A stretch of DNA of 41,160 bases, from the NCBI GenBank assembly GCA_018698135.1, contig JABINZ010000266.1:1-41160 (forward strand). Direction: 5' to 3'. This DNA is from Bacteroidota bacterium (lineage in GTDB: Bacteria; Bacteroidota; Bacteroidia; CAILMK01; JAAYUY01). Of the stretch, positions 1 through 8,435 are shown in pieces (the stretch's first letter is position 1; each line of letters opens with the position of its first letter). Made by a program: the position numbers and the translations under genes. The notes beneath the pieces are model-generated. The model was given only the letters and a program-made list of their open reading frames with translations, was not told the origin of the DNA and ran no database searches.

Positions 1-37
1 AACGATCTAATCTTGAAATAATTTGTGAGAATAAATT

Positions 38-45
38 TATATTTG
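38..45 (+). promoter_or_regulatory. Candidate -7 box (TATATTTG) for a small transcript
   Basis: TATATTTG matches the Bacteroidota -7 consensus TAnnTTTG exactly. It lies about six bases before the G-rich arm of the structured element at 51-118, the right distance for transcription to start there. The -33 element is poor: a TTG at 13-15 lies 22 bases upstream, and a TTTG at 22-25 is too close. Without that second element the call is tentative. Confidence 0.3.
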
Positions 46-50
46 TCATT

Positions 51-118
51 AGGGGCGGTGTTTTTGTTGTGCAACTCAAAGGTATTTGAGATACTTTAAT
101 TCTGCCCCTCTTTTTTTT
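51..118 (+). ncRNA. Putative small structured RNA, or terminator of an upstream gene
   Basis: Bases 51-58 (AGGGGCGG) pair with 102-109 (CTGCCCCT), including one G-U pair. An inner six-pair hairpin (CTCAAA 75-80 with TTTGAG 85-90, loop GGTA) sits between the arms, and a run of eight T follows at 111-118. The outer stem plus T-run is an intrinsic terminator, but its loop of over 40 bases is long for a plain terminator. With the TATATTTG box at 38-45, the stretch could be a self-contained transcript of about 65 bases. I do not recognise a known RNA family. The alternative is the terminator of a gene left of the window. Confidence 0.35.
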
Positions 119-182
119 AATCGTTTAGGACGCTATTGGTTCAAAAATATTAAATGAAGATTATCTGTCAAGCTAGAATCCT

Positions 183-190
183 TATATTTG
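183..190 (+). promoter_or_regulatory. Candidate -7 box (TATATTTG) for the dNK-murF gene run
   Basis: An exact TAnnTTTG match lies 94 bases before the deoxynucleoside kinase start, giving a leader of about 80 bases. No good TTG stands at the usual 19-21 bases upstream, so the -33 element is weak. It is the only strong candidate found for the closely spaced run ending at 6089. Confidence 0.45.
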
Positions 191-276
191 CACATGTATC
201 AATTTGCTAAATGTGAATTTCAATACCATTCAAACAAAGTTTTCGTTTACTACAATAAAAGATCAAATTAAAACAT

Positions 277-957
277 ATGGATTTACTCGATCAGGATTTT
301 GATAATTCAGAACACCAGGATTTCAAACATGTAGCTATTGCCGGGAATATTGGCTCAGGAAAAACCACGCTTACTGAAGCATTGGCAAAACACTATGAGT
401 GGGAGCCTCATTTTGAAGAAGTTGCAAACAATCCTTACATTGATGATTTTTATAAGGATATGAGAACCTGGTCTTTTCATATGCAGATCTATTATTTGAA
501 TTTAAGATTCCAACAGATAATGGAAATTCGAGAAGGGAGTAAAACGGTTATTCAAGATCGTACAATTTATGAAGATGCCTATATTTTTGCACCCAACCTG
601 CATAGCATGGGTTTAATGAGCAAACGTGATTTTGGTAACTACCTCAACCTGTTCGAAACAATTGAGCGATATGTTACTCCACCCGATTTATTGATTTACC
701 TCCGTGGAACAATTCCCGCTTTGGTGAACCAAATTCAGCGAAGAGGACGAGAATTTGAAGATTCATTGCGCCTCGATTACCTGAAAAAACTCAACGAAAG
801 ATACGAAGCCTGGATTAAGGATTTCAAAAACACCAAGAACTCCAAAATCATGATTATTGATATTGATAAATACAATTTTGCTGATAATCCTGAAGATTTA
901 GGAGAGATTATTGATAAAATCAATATTGAGCGATTAGGACTCTTTAATATTTCTTAA
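277..957 (+). CDS. Deoxynucleoside kinase (dAK/dGK family)
   Basis: Predicted to phosphorylate deoxynucleosides with a nucleoside triphosphate in the cytoplasmic salvage pathway for dNTPs. The 226-residue protein has the P-loop AGNIGSGKTT at about residues 22-31, a substrate-site EEVANNPY segment, the QDRTIYEDAY form of the family's DRS/ERS motif, and an arginine-rich lid (QRRGREFE) near residue 154. Length is normal for bacterial dNKs; substrate preference cannot be read from the sequence. The ATG at 277 keeps a short acidic N-terminal extension before the P-loop strand. It is the first gene of a run in which gaps never exceed 22 bases, although the downstream genes concern the envelope. Confidence 0.88.
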   Translation: MDLLDQDFDNSEHQDFKHVAIAGNIGSGKTTLTEALAKHYEWEPHFEEVANNPYIDDFYKDMRTWSFHMQIYYLNLRFQQIMEIREGSKTVIQDRTIYEDAYIFAPNLHSMGLMSKRDFGNYLNLFETIERYVTPPDLLIYLRGTIPALVNQIQRRGREFEDSLRLDYLKKLNERYEAWIKDFKNTKNSKIMIIDIDKYNFADNPEDLGEIIDKINIERLGLFNIS

Positions 958-971
958 TCAAATTGACAAGC

Positions 972-1775
972 ATGATTAAAAAAAACATACATCTACTTTT
1001 AATAATTGCTTTGATATGCTTGCTTTCCATTCCTGCCTCAGCTCAAAAGGGTCAATACATTAACCCTTACGGAATTTATCAATCAACCAGTATTAACAAT
1101 AGGAAAGACTATTTTACAAGCGATGATATTTTAAACCTTAAAAACAGTTATCATTTTGCTTACGGTATTCAATACATTAATAATTTTACCGATATTTTTG
1201 GTATTGAAACAGGTTTAAAGCATTCCACTACAGGACAGAAGTATTATGGTTTCATTGATTATGATGCAAATACGCAAATTACAGAAGATATTAACTATAC
1301 ATCCGAAGTCCTTTTCAATTTTTATCACGTCCCATTTTTACTTCGTTTTAATAGTCCGTTGGATGAAGACAGAATTTTCCTCACTATTGCAGCAGGATTT
1401 CAAGCTGATATTCTGAGTAAAACACAAGTAATAACGGATCCTGCTCCAGTGATTCCACCAGCTGGAATAATCAATTACAATGAGTTATTCTCATCGTTTA
1501 ATGTCAGTTTTGTATCAAATGCGATGTTCACCATAAGTATTACTGAAAAAATACATACGTCTATTGGTTTTCAAATGGCCCGATCAATTGGAGATGTTGA
1601 AAATAAAAAATTTGAATTTGATAAAACAATACATCCTGTGGAATATTATTTTCCAGTAAGCACGAAAAAAAATGATCGACCAGTTTTTAGTCCGAATAGC
1701 AGTAGTGGACGCCAAAAATCAAAACTCACAAATTATGGTTTATTAGTTGGTTTGTCCTTTCTTATCAAATCTTAA
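972..1775 (+). CDS. Exported outer-membrane beta-barrel-like protein
   Basis: A 267-residue protein with a clear signal peptide (MIKKNIHLLLIIALICLLSI, then PASAQ). The rest has alternating hydrophobic/polar strands, aromatic residues near strand ends, and a C-terminus (GLLVGLSFLIKS) typical of the last strand of small Bacteroidota barrels such as the PorT-like group. I start at the ATG at 972; an in-frame TTG at 963 would only add three residues before the signal. It follows the kinase by 14 bases and precedes the glycosyltransferase by 22. Function is unknown; a structural or assembly role in the outer membrane is inferred only from topology. Confidence 0.7.
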   Translation: MIKKNIHLLLIIALICLLSIPASAQKGQYINPYGIYQSTSINNRKDYFTSDDILNLKNSYHFAYGIQYINNFTDIFGIETGLKHSTTGQKYYGFIDYDANTQITEDINYTSEVLFNFYHVPFLLRFNSPLDEDRIFLTIAAGFQADILSKTQVITDPAPVIPPAGIINYNELFSSFNVSFVSNAMFTISITEKIHTSIGFQMARSIGDVENKKFEFDKTIHPVEYYFPVSTKKNDRPVFSPNSSSGRQKSKLTNYGLLVGLSFLIKS

Positions 1776-1797
1776 GCGCCTCAAAAACCATATCTTT

Positions 1798-2571
1798 ATG
1801 GCCATGCATCCTGTCAAGTTATCAGTAGTCATCATCACTAAAAATGAAGACAAAAATATTGGCAGATGTATTGAAAGTGTTCAAAACATTGCAGATGAAA
1901 TTGTCGTAATCGACTCATTTTCTACCGATAAGACTGAAGAAATTTGCAAAAAACACCAAGTAGTTTTTATCAAACATGCTTTTGAAGGGCATATTGAGCA
2001 AAAGAATTTCGCCCTCACATGTGCCAAATACAAGCATGTTCTATCGCTAGATGCTGACGAAGCACTTTCTGAAGAATTACAAAAATCTATCGTTCAAGCT
2101 AAAGCTGATTTTTCCAAAGATGGTTATTTCCTCAATCGTATGACCAATTATTGTGGAAAATGGATCAAACATTCCGGCTGGTATCCTGATCGAAAATTAA
2201 GATTATTCGACAAAACAAAAGGACAATGGGGAGGCGAAAATCCACACGACAAATATGAGCTGTTCAGTAATGGACAATCGTCCCGTTTAAGTGGAGATAT
2301 TCTTCACTATTCATTTTACAGCATCGATCAACATTTGGATACAATTAAAAAATTCTCTAGCATTAGCGCTCAAACTAAATTCGATAAAGGGAAAAAAGCC
2401 TCGCTTTACGATTTGATAATCAGACCTGTTTGGAAGTTCAAAAGAAATTATTTTTTTAAAGCTGGTTTTTTAGATGGCTATTATGGATTTGTAATTTGTG
2501 TGTTATCATCATATGCTACTTTTCTGCGTTATGCAAAATTGAAACAACTTAATAAGCAAAGTCTTGGATAA
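1798..2571 (+). CDS. Family 2 glycosyltransferase, WaaE/KdtX-like
   Basis: Predicted to transfer a sugar from a nucleotide-sugar donor, probably to the lipopolysaccharide core, at the cytoplasmic membrane face. The N-terminus (LSVVIITKNEDKNIGRCIES) is a typical GT-A start. The donor/metal motif is SLDADE near residue 83, and NYCGKWIKHSGWYPDRKLRL with the following GGENPHD are hallmarks of the WaaE-like group. At 257 residues the length is normal. The ATG at 1798 is chosen because the longer frame (from a TTG at 1747) overlaps the preceding gene and adds non-conserved residues. The end overlaps murF by 8 bases, implying translational coupling. The actual acceptor is not known. Confidence 0.85.
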   Translation: MAMHPVKLSVVIITKNEDKNIGRCIESVQNIADEIVVIDSFSTDKTEEICKKHQVVFIKHAFEGHIEQKNFALTCAKYKHVLSLDADEALSEELQKSIVQAKADFSKDGYFLNRMTNYCGKWIKHSGWYPDRKLRLFDKTKGQWGGENPHDKYELFSNGQSSRLSGDILHYSFYSIDQHLDTIKKFSSISAQTKFDKGKKASLYDLIIRPVWKFKRNYFFKAGFLDGYYGFVICVLSSYATFLRYAKLKQLNKQSLG

Positions 2572-3874
2572 AATTAAAGATATATATCAACTTTTTATCA
2601 AGTATCCTGTCATTTCAACAGATAGTCGCACGGATTTAACCAATTCGATTTTTTTTGCGATTAAAGGCGATAATTTTGATGGCAATGCATATGCCTTGAA
2701 GGCTATCGAAAAAGGAGCAGCATATGCTATTGTTGATGATCAAAATCTTACTAAGCACCCAAAACTGATTCTTGTAGACAATAGTTTGAACTGCCTGCAA
2801 AAACTCGCTACTCATCATAGGAAACAGCTCAACATCCCCATCATTGCTGTTAGTGGCTCAAACGGAAAAACAACAACCAAAGAACTTATTACACTGGTTT
2901 TACAAAAAAAATACAAGGTTTTTGCAACACCTGGGAATTTAAATAATCATATTGGGCTTCCTTTAAGTCTTCTCCAAATAAATGCTCAGCACGAAATAGC
3001 AATTCTGGAATTGGGTGCAAACCACATAGGTGAAAATAAAATGCTGATTGACATCTGTTTACCATCGCATGGAATAGTTACCAATATTGGCAAAGATCAT
3101 ATGGGTGAGTTTGGCAGTTGGGAAGGCATTGTTGAAGCATACAAAGAAATATTGGATTACTTTAATCAAGATGAGAGTTGCACATTTTTCCTTAACACGG
3201 ACGACACTTCACTTACTAGTTTAGTAAAAAGTCAGAATGTTATTTCCTATAGCTACAAAGACCAAGTAGAAACGCATATTAAAGGCAATTTACTTAACGA
3301 TGAATTGCTTTGCAAAGTTGTTGTTAAAAGTAGTATTCAAAACGAAAAATCTGTTGTGTCGAGCAAATTATTTGGCTCCTACAATATTTACAATATATTA
3401 GCAGCTTGGGCTATTGGTGAATACTTCCAAATTGAATCCAAGCTAATTATTCAAGCTTTAGAAAACTATAATCCAAAGAATAATCGGTCTCAAATTATCA
3501 AGTGGAAAAGCAATACACTGATTTTTGATGCCTATAATGCAAATCCTTCCAGCTTGAGTTTAGCATTACATGATTTTGGTAATCTGGCAGTTAATAACAA
3601 AAGCATTATCTTTGGAGATATGCATGAACTGGGTGCATATAGCAAAACTGAACACGAAAACATTATTAAACAATTAAGTAAGTATAATTTTAATCATGTT
3701 ATGCTTGTGGGGAAATACTTTACAGATGCATGTAATAACGAAAATTACCTTTGTTTTCCGAATGTGCTATCTTTACAAAGTTGGATGAAAAATCAGAAAT
3801 TTAAGGATGCATACATCTTGCTTAAAGGGTCACGAAGTGAACAAATTGAAACAGCATTTGAAGGCATTTTATAG
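2564..3874 (+). CDS. murF: UDP-MurNAc-tripeptide--D-Ala-D-Ala ligase (MurF)
   Basis: Adds D-Ala-D-Ala to UDP-MurNAc-tripeptide, the last cytoplasmic step of peptidoglycan precursor synthesis. The N-terminal domain carries the uridine-binding STDSR segment near residue 20. The central ATP-binding motif is SGSNGKTTTKE near residue 99, followed by TPGNLNNHIGLPL and ELGANHIGE. The C-terminal domain has DAYNANPSS near residue 323, a MurF signature. At 436 residues it is full length. The only suitable start is a TTG at 2564, inside the end of the glycosyltransferase gene, and the resulting N-terminus (MDKIKDIYQLFIKYP) fits Bacteroidota MurF proteins. Confidence 0.95.
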   Translation: MDKIKDIYQLFIKYPVISTDSRTDLTNSIFFAIKGDNFDGNAYALKAIEKGAAYAIVDDQNLTKHPKLILVDNSLNCLQKLATHHRKQLNIPIIAVSGSNGKTTTKELITLVLQKKYKVFATPGNLNNHIGLPLSLLQINAQHEIAILELGANHIGENKMLIDICLPSHGIVTNIGKDHMGEFGSWEGIVEAYKEILDYFNQDESCTFFLNTDDTSLTSLVKSQNVISYSYKDQVETHIKGNLLNDELLCKVVVKSSIQNEKSVVSSKLFGSYNIYNILAAWAIGEYFQIESKLIIQALENYNPKNNRSQIIKWKSNTLIFDAYNANPSSLSLALHDFGNLAVNNKSIIFGDMHELGAYSKTEHENIIKQLSKYNFNHVMLVGKYFTDACNNENYLCFPNVLSLQSWMKNQKFKDAYILLKGSRSEQIETAFEGIL

Positions 3875-3877
3875 CGC

Positions 3878-5197
3878 ATGAAAAAAACTAGAAACAACCT
3901 GACAATAATCTTCCTGATATTTTGCATGGCAATGAATGTACATGCAAAAGTGGATCCCCGACCCTATCAATACGGGAATTATTTTGTTTCTAAGAAAGAA
4001 ATACTCGAAGACCCAAAATTGAAGTTAATTATACGAAATGCAGGATTTCAAAAAAACGACAAAATAGCTGACATTGGTTCCGAAAATGGTTGTGTACCCG
4101 CTATCCTTTCGATGTTTTACGACCAACTTTCTTTTCACTTAGAGGATATAAATCCTGCAACCTTAAATGACATTGAGTTTAATAAAGTTCGCAACTATTA
4201 TGAGAAATTAAGTGCAAGCACATTTAATTCGGATTTCACCCTTCATATAGGTCAGCAAAGTCAAACATTGTTGCCAACTGATTATTTTGATCATGTAATG
4301 CTTAATGATGTTATTCATCAAGCCTACTATCCTGATAGTTTGATGTCAGATATTTATCGGATTTTGAAAACTGATGGAAAAGTCTTAATCGGACAATATA
4401 ATAATAATGGGATAAGTGAAAAAAATATTCAATTTTTTGCCCAAAGAAATGGATTTGAATTGCTTTCAAAATATCAAGAAGGCAACTACAATCTGTACAT
4501 ATTTCAGAAATCAACAAAGCAAGCTTCTATTCAGCTAAATATTCATCTGGCAGCAATAATTGGAGACAAGCAACTCCTGTCTGAATATGTTCAAAATGAC
4601 TTTCATGCTGTAAACCAGATTGATGAATTAGGTTTTACACCTTTAATGTATGCAGCAAAATATGGACATTATGATTGTGTAGAGTATTTAACAACCAATC
4701 ATGCTGAAGTTGATTTTAAAAGTGCAATATACCCTGTTACACCTCTTCTACTATCCATTCGAAATAACCATTATGAAATAACCAAGTTTTTGTTAAACCG
4801 CGAAGCTCATGTAAATCAGACTTTTTATGGAAAATCTGCATTGATGATTGCCGCTGAAAATGGAAACGCAGAAATGGTCAATTTACTTGTAAATCATACA
4901 GCCGATTTAAACTATAGCTTTGAAGGAAGAGATGTTGTTTACTATGCAGTTCAAAGTGGCAACCTTTATTTGGTAAAGTATTTCTTTACTATTTCAAAAG
5001 TAAAAATTAATAAAAAAGATAAAGTAGGACGTACTCTTCTATCCTATGCAGCAACTTCTAGTAACCCGGGTATTATTCGCTATTTGATTGAAGATAAAAA
5101 AGCAAAAAAGAATACCATGGATAAATGGGGCAACAAGCCATCAGACTATGCATGGAATCGGGATGTTGCCAACTATCTTACATCAAATGCAGGTTAA
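3878..5197 (+). CDS. Exported methyltransferase-like / ankyrin-repeat fusion protein
   Basis: A 439-residue protein with three parts. Residues 1-23 are a signal peptide ending NVHA. Residues about 40-215 resemble a class I SAM-dependent methyltransferase: motif I is DIGSENGC, a strand-ending acid lies in LEDINP, and the post-motif block is FDHVMLNDVIHQAYYP followed by IYRILKTDGKVLIGQ. Residues about 225-430 hold roughly seven ankyrin repeats (GFTPLMYAAKYGH, GKSALMIAAENGN and others). SAM is not normally available outside the cytoplasm, so the first domain may bind something else or be inactive; its glycine motif is degenerate. It starts 3 bases after murF. The combination is unusual and its role is unknown. 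Confidence 0.75.
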   Translation: MKKTRNNLTIIFLIFCMAMNVHAKVDPRPYQYGNYFVSKKEILEDPKLKLIIRNAGFQKNDKIADIGSENGCVPAILSMFYDQLSFHLEDINPATLNDIEFNKVRNYYEKLSASTFNSDFTLHIGQQSQTLLPTDYFDHVMLNDVIHQAYYPDSLMSDIYRILKTDGKVLIGQYNNNGISEKNIQFFAQRNGFELLSKYQEGNYNLYIFQKSTKQASIQLNIHLAAIIGDKQLLSEYVQNDFHAVNQIDELGFTPLMYAAKYGHYDCVEYLTTNHAEVDFKSAIYPVTPLLLSIRNNHYEITKFLLNREAHVNQTFYGKSALMIAAENGNAEMVNLLVNHTADLNYSFEGRDVVYYAVQSGNLYLVKYFFTISKVKINKKDKVGRTLLSYAATSSNPGIIRYLIEDKKAKKNTMDKWGNKPSDYAWNRDVANYLTSNAG

Positions 5198-5207
5198 ATT
5201 TTTCGAA

Positions 5208-5615
5208 ATGAATAAGGAGCACAAAAGCCATTTATCGAATTTAATATCACTCGCATATGCAGATGGCAAATTTGTAGAGAAAGAAAAGGTACTACTTTAC
5301 GCTTTCGGTCATAAAATGGGATTAAGCAAAGCTGAAATTAACGACAGCATTATCAATTTCAATGTTGATAATTTTGTCATGCCTGATTCTTGTTCAGAAC
5401 GATATAACCAACTCTATGAATTAATTACGATGATTCTTATTGACGGGGATGTTCACGAACACGAAGTTAGCTTGCTTAAAAAATATGCAAACAAGCTTGG
5501 ATTTTCTGAATCGCTAGTTGATAAAGTTGCTCAAAAAATTCGCGAATTTTTGCTCAAAGGTTATTCAACAAATAAAATTGCTGACGATCTGCCTAATCTA
5601 ATATCAAAATTTTGA
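5208..5615 (+). CDS. TerB-like domain protein
   Basis: A 135-residue cytoplasmic helical protein with two halves that each carry the TerB-type acidic motif: AYADGKFVEKEK near residue 17 and LIDGDVHEHEVSLLKKYANK near residue 82. TerB/DjlA-like domains are small helical modules, first noted in tellurite-resistance loci, often with a metal-binding acidic patch. No tellurite function should be assumed. I use the ATG at 5208; the longer frame from a TTG at 5088 would overlap the ankyrin gene by 110 bases with low-complexity sequence. It lies 10 bases after the fusion gene and 6 before a YbjN-like gene. Confidence 0.7.
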   Translation: MNKEHKSHLSNLISLAYADGKFVEKEKVLLYAFGHKMGLSKAEINDSIINFNVDNFVMPDSCSERYNQLYELITMILIDGDVHEHEVSLLKKYANKLGFSESLVDKVAQKIREFLLKGYSTNKIADDLPNLISKF

Positions 5616-5621
5616 CAGCTC

Positions 5622-6089
5622 ATGTTTAACAAAGTAGTTCAATATTTAGACAAGAAAGGTTGGAAATATCAACTTGAATCCGATCAGAATCGAGTAGTAT
5701 TTGGAATTCAAGCCAATCATGCCAATATTGATTGTATTGCCAATGTGAGGACAGAAAAAAAACAATTTATCTTTTTATCGATTTGTAATTGCAATGCATT
5801 TCAGGATAAATATGATGATGTGGTGGAGTTTATAACACGGGCCAATTTTGGCCTTGTTAATGGTTGCTTTGAGTTCGATTTTAAAAGCGGAACAATTCGT
5901 TTTAAAACAACGATAATTTATGACCAGGAGAATGAGATTCCAGACAATATATTAGACAAATATATTGTCACCAATTTATTTACAATGGATCATTATATTC
6001 CTGGAATTATGAGCATCATTTATGGAGACAATACTGCTTATAAAGCGATCACCGAAATAGAAGGTATTCCGGGACTAAATTTTAACTAA
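5622..6089 (+). CDS. YbjN-like protein
   Basis: A 155-residue soluble protein with the alternating strand/helix pattern of the YbjN / type III secretion chaperone-like fold. The segment from residue 70 (ITRANFGLVNGCFEFD, then GTIRFKTTIIY) matches the YbjN pattern in which a helix is followed by a strand describing 'remembered' sequence. YbjN-domain proteins are linked to stress responses and chaperone-like binding in other bacteria, but this one has no assigned role. It is the last gene of the plus-strand run. Its stop overlaps the end of the convergent acyltransferase gene by 8 bases, so no separate terminator is present. Confidence 0.6.
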   Translation: MFNKVVQYLDKKGWKYQLESDQNRVVFGIQANHANIDCIANVRTEKKQFIFLSICNCNAFQDKYDDVVEFITRANFGLVNGCFEFDFKSGTIRFKTTIIYDQENEIPDNILDKYIVTNLFTMDHYIPGIMSIIYGDNTAYKAITEIEGIPGLNFN

Positions 6090-7455
6090 AATCTGGTTCC
6101 ACTGGTTTTATCTCAACTGATATTTCATCTAATTTTTCTCTTATATCATTCCGCAATTCGAATATTTGTTCTTTCTCTGATTTCGAAATTCCAAATGAAA
6201 AGCGCAATAGGGCCCATATTTTTTTTGACCATTTATAATAAGAGAAAGCAAACAAACCTGTTAATGGCAAACTAAGCACATAAGCTGTTCGCCAAATAGG
6301 ATCCGGTATTAACATAAAAAATACGATCGAGAAAATAAGATAAAAGATGGGAAAAGTGATCAAACCAACTACATAACGAAATGAACTGATGAACTGTTCA
6401 TCTTTAACTTTCTTAGTTACCAACTCCGGAATTTTATAGGGCAAATAATTATTTATCACACCAAAAATATAAATAGGAAGCAGTGGCAATAATAGGAGAA
6501 TTCTTAACCCAATATTCAAAATTGAATGCGATTTTTTCTTAAAAACCCAATCACGCAAATTCAGTTTTTCAACTCCTTTTGTATATTCTTTTACTAATTC
6601 ATCTACTGCTTCAAATTCCTCTGGCTTTCTATCAATATATTCATCAAGCATCACATTCAGCGATTTATCACATATAAATTTCCCAGGTTGTTTGCACGAA
6701 TTCAAATTTAAATGATCCCCTATCCTATCTCTGTAAATCTCTCTTAATGCATAACATGTCTCATAATACTTCTCCGTTCTAATATCCAACATCACTTTGG
6801 AAAGTTGTTCAGCTACTTTCAACTTAAGATCATTCATCCCCTTCTGGGGATTCTCCTTATAGGTATCATAAAAATCTGACACTTCAATGGCTGGACCATA
6901 ATTAATAAATAAGTCGCTTCGGAATTTATAATAATGGGAATAATCAATACCAACAGGTATAATTTTAATACCCAATTTAAAATCAGCAGCTTCCTCAGCT
7001 TGAAACGCGATTCTAGATATGCCTTTCTGAAGGGGGCGCAATCTCCTGAAACCTGCATGATTTCCTTCAGGAAGAATTGTTAAGCGCATATTCGATTTCA
7101 GAATTTGGACTGTTTTATCAAATACTTTTTTATTCTTCATCACTTCTGAAGCGCCATCTCTAATTCGGTAGATTGGTAGAATTTTCATTAAATAAAGAAT
7201 CCTGGCTGTACTCTTTTTCTTGAAAATATCAGAGCGTGCAAGAAAGACTATTGCTTCTTTATGGTTATTCGCAACTGCCAATGCATCCATTAAAGCGTTC
7301 TGATGATTAGGTGCCATAATAATTGCTCCTTCAGGAGGAACATTTTGTCTGTTGTGTGATATTATCCTACGATAAAACATATAATTACCTAAAGCACTAT
7401 ATACTTTCATCAAAAAATAACCCACAGAAAATTTCTCCACATTGTGAAATGCCAT
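6082..7455 (-). CDS. PlsC-like lysophospholipid/glycerol-phosphate acyltransferase
   Basis: Predicted to move an acyl chain onto a glycerol-phosphate-type acceptor at the inner membrane. In the 457-residue protein the catalytic block is PNHQNALMDAL near residue 50. Here His and Asp are five residues apart, as in some GPAT-like members, not four as in classical PlsC. The acceptor-binding block is LPEGNHAGFRRLRPLQKG near residue 128. Two or more membrane segments follow at about 310-335 and 355-400. The C-terminal half is longer than in plain PlsC (about 240 residues), typical of a Bacteroidota subfamily. It lies 32 bases downstream of the symporter gene and is probably co-transcribed. Substrates are inferred from the family only. 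Confidence 0.82.
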   Translation of the reverse strand: MAFHNVEKFSVGYFLMKVYSALGNYMFYRRIISHNRQNVPPEGAIIMAPNHQNALMDALAVANNHKEAIVFLARSDIFKKKSTARILYLMKILPIYRIRDGASEVMKNKKVFDKTVQILKSNMRLTILPEGNHAGFRRLRPLQKGISRIAFQAEEAADFKLGIKIIPVGIDYSHYYKFRSDLFINYGPAIEVSDFYDTYKENPQKGMNDLKLKVAEQLSKVMLDIRTEKYYETCYALREIYRDRIGDHLNLNSCKQPGKFICDKSLNVMLDEYIDRKPEEFEAVDELVKEYTKGVEKLNLRDWVFKKKSHSILNIGLRILLLLPLLPIYIFGVINNYLPYKIPELVTKKVKDEQFISSFRYVVGLITFPIFYLIFSIVFFMLIPDPIWRTAYVLSLPLTGLFAFSYYKWSKKIWALLRFSFGISKSEKEQIFELRNDIREKLDEISVEIKPVEPDFS

Positions 7456-7487
7456 ACTTATAATTTACTAGTTTATTATTTTGATTT

Positions 7488-8435
7488 TTAGTTAATCTTA
7501 GCTCTCGACCAAAAGAATGCAATGGTTAAACCGGCTAAAATATGCCATATCCCCCACCAAGCTGTAATAAATGCCATACCACCAACTGCTAATTCTGGTG
7601 GAAATATTTTTTCGTTAAACAGCAATACCAGACCCAATCCTGAATTTTGAATTCCCGTTTCAATGGTAATAGATCTCCGGTCCAGTTTTGGTAATTTGAA
7701 AATTGAAGCAATGGTATATCCAGTAGTCAGCGCAAAGAAATTATGAATTAATACGATGATGAAAACATACTTAATGTAGGTTACAAAATGAGTCTTGTTA
7801 TTCATAAAGGAAACAATGACAATTGCTGAGAAGAATAATATTGAGAATATTTTTATCGGCTTCACGATTTTCAACGTGAGCTTTGGCATTTTCCACTTAA
7901 ACAATATGCCCAATAATACAGGCAATCCCAGAATCAGGAATACAGTAATAAACACCTGATTAAGAGGAATATCAAGAGGTCTGACTAAATCGGTACCTAT
8001 GGAAGATAAGAATCGGGTATACATTCTTCCATAAAACATAAAATTGATAGGTGTAAGAAATAATGAAGCGACTGTTGCAAAAGCTGTTAAGCTTACCGAT
8101 AAGGCAATATTTCCTTTTGCCAATGACGAAATAAAATTAGAAATATTACCGCCAGGACAAGCTGCGACCAATATCATTCCTAAAGCCACTGTTGGAGTAA
8201 TCCATTTGTGAAGTAAAACAGCTACTAAAAAAGTAACTAAAGGAAGCAATACAAACTGAGAAACAATTCCAACAATTGCAGATTTTGGACTTTTAAATAT
8301 ATTTTTAAAATTTTCAGGTTTTATCTCAAGTGCTACTCCAAACATGATAAAGGCTAGGGTCACATTAAGAACCATCAATCCTCCGGGATCAAAATTTAAT
8401 CGGATAGTATCTAACTGTTGTAAAGTTTCAAACAT
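7488..8435 (-). CDS. Bile acid:sodium symporter family (BASS/SBF) transporter
   Basis: A 315-residue inner-membrane protein with about nine to ten hydrophobic helices. The key family motif is AACPGGNISNFISSLAKGN near residue 92, whose Gly-Gly-Asn segment lies in the crossed-helix sodium/substrate site. A second conserved stretch, IETGIQNSGLGLVLL, lies near residue 258. BASS members move organic anions with sodium, and bacterial substrates include pantoate and keto acids as well as bile acids, so the substrate is open. The ATG at 8435 gives a normal N-terminus. It appears to lead a two-gene unit with the acyltransferase. No convincing TAnnTTTG box was found upstream. Confidence 0.85.
   Translation of the reverse strand: MFETLQQLDTIRLNFDPGGLMVLNVTLAFIMFGVALEIKPENFKNIFKSPKSAIVGIVSQFVLLPLVTFLVAVLLHKWITPTVALGMILVAACPGGNISNFISSLAKGNIALSVSLTAFATVASLFLTPINFMFYGRMYTRFLSSIGTDLVRPLDIPLNQVFITVFLILGLPVLLGILFKWKMPKLTLKIVKPIKIFSILFFSAIVIVSFMNNKTHFVTYIKYVFIIVLIHNFFALTTGYTIASIFKLPKLDRRSITIETGIQNSGLGLVLLFNEKIFPPELAVGGMAFITAWWGIWHILAGLTIAFFWSRAKIN

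Noticed and set aside
5088-5207. N-terminal extension of the TerB-like gene from a TTG
   Set aside because: It would overlap the end of the ankyrin gene by 110 bases and adds 40 residues of non-family sequence; the ATG at 5208 starts directly before the conserved region.
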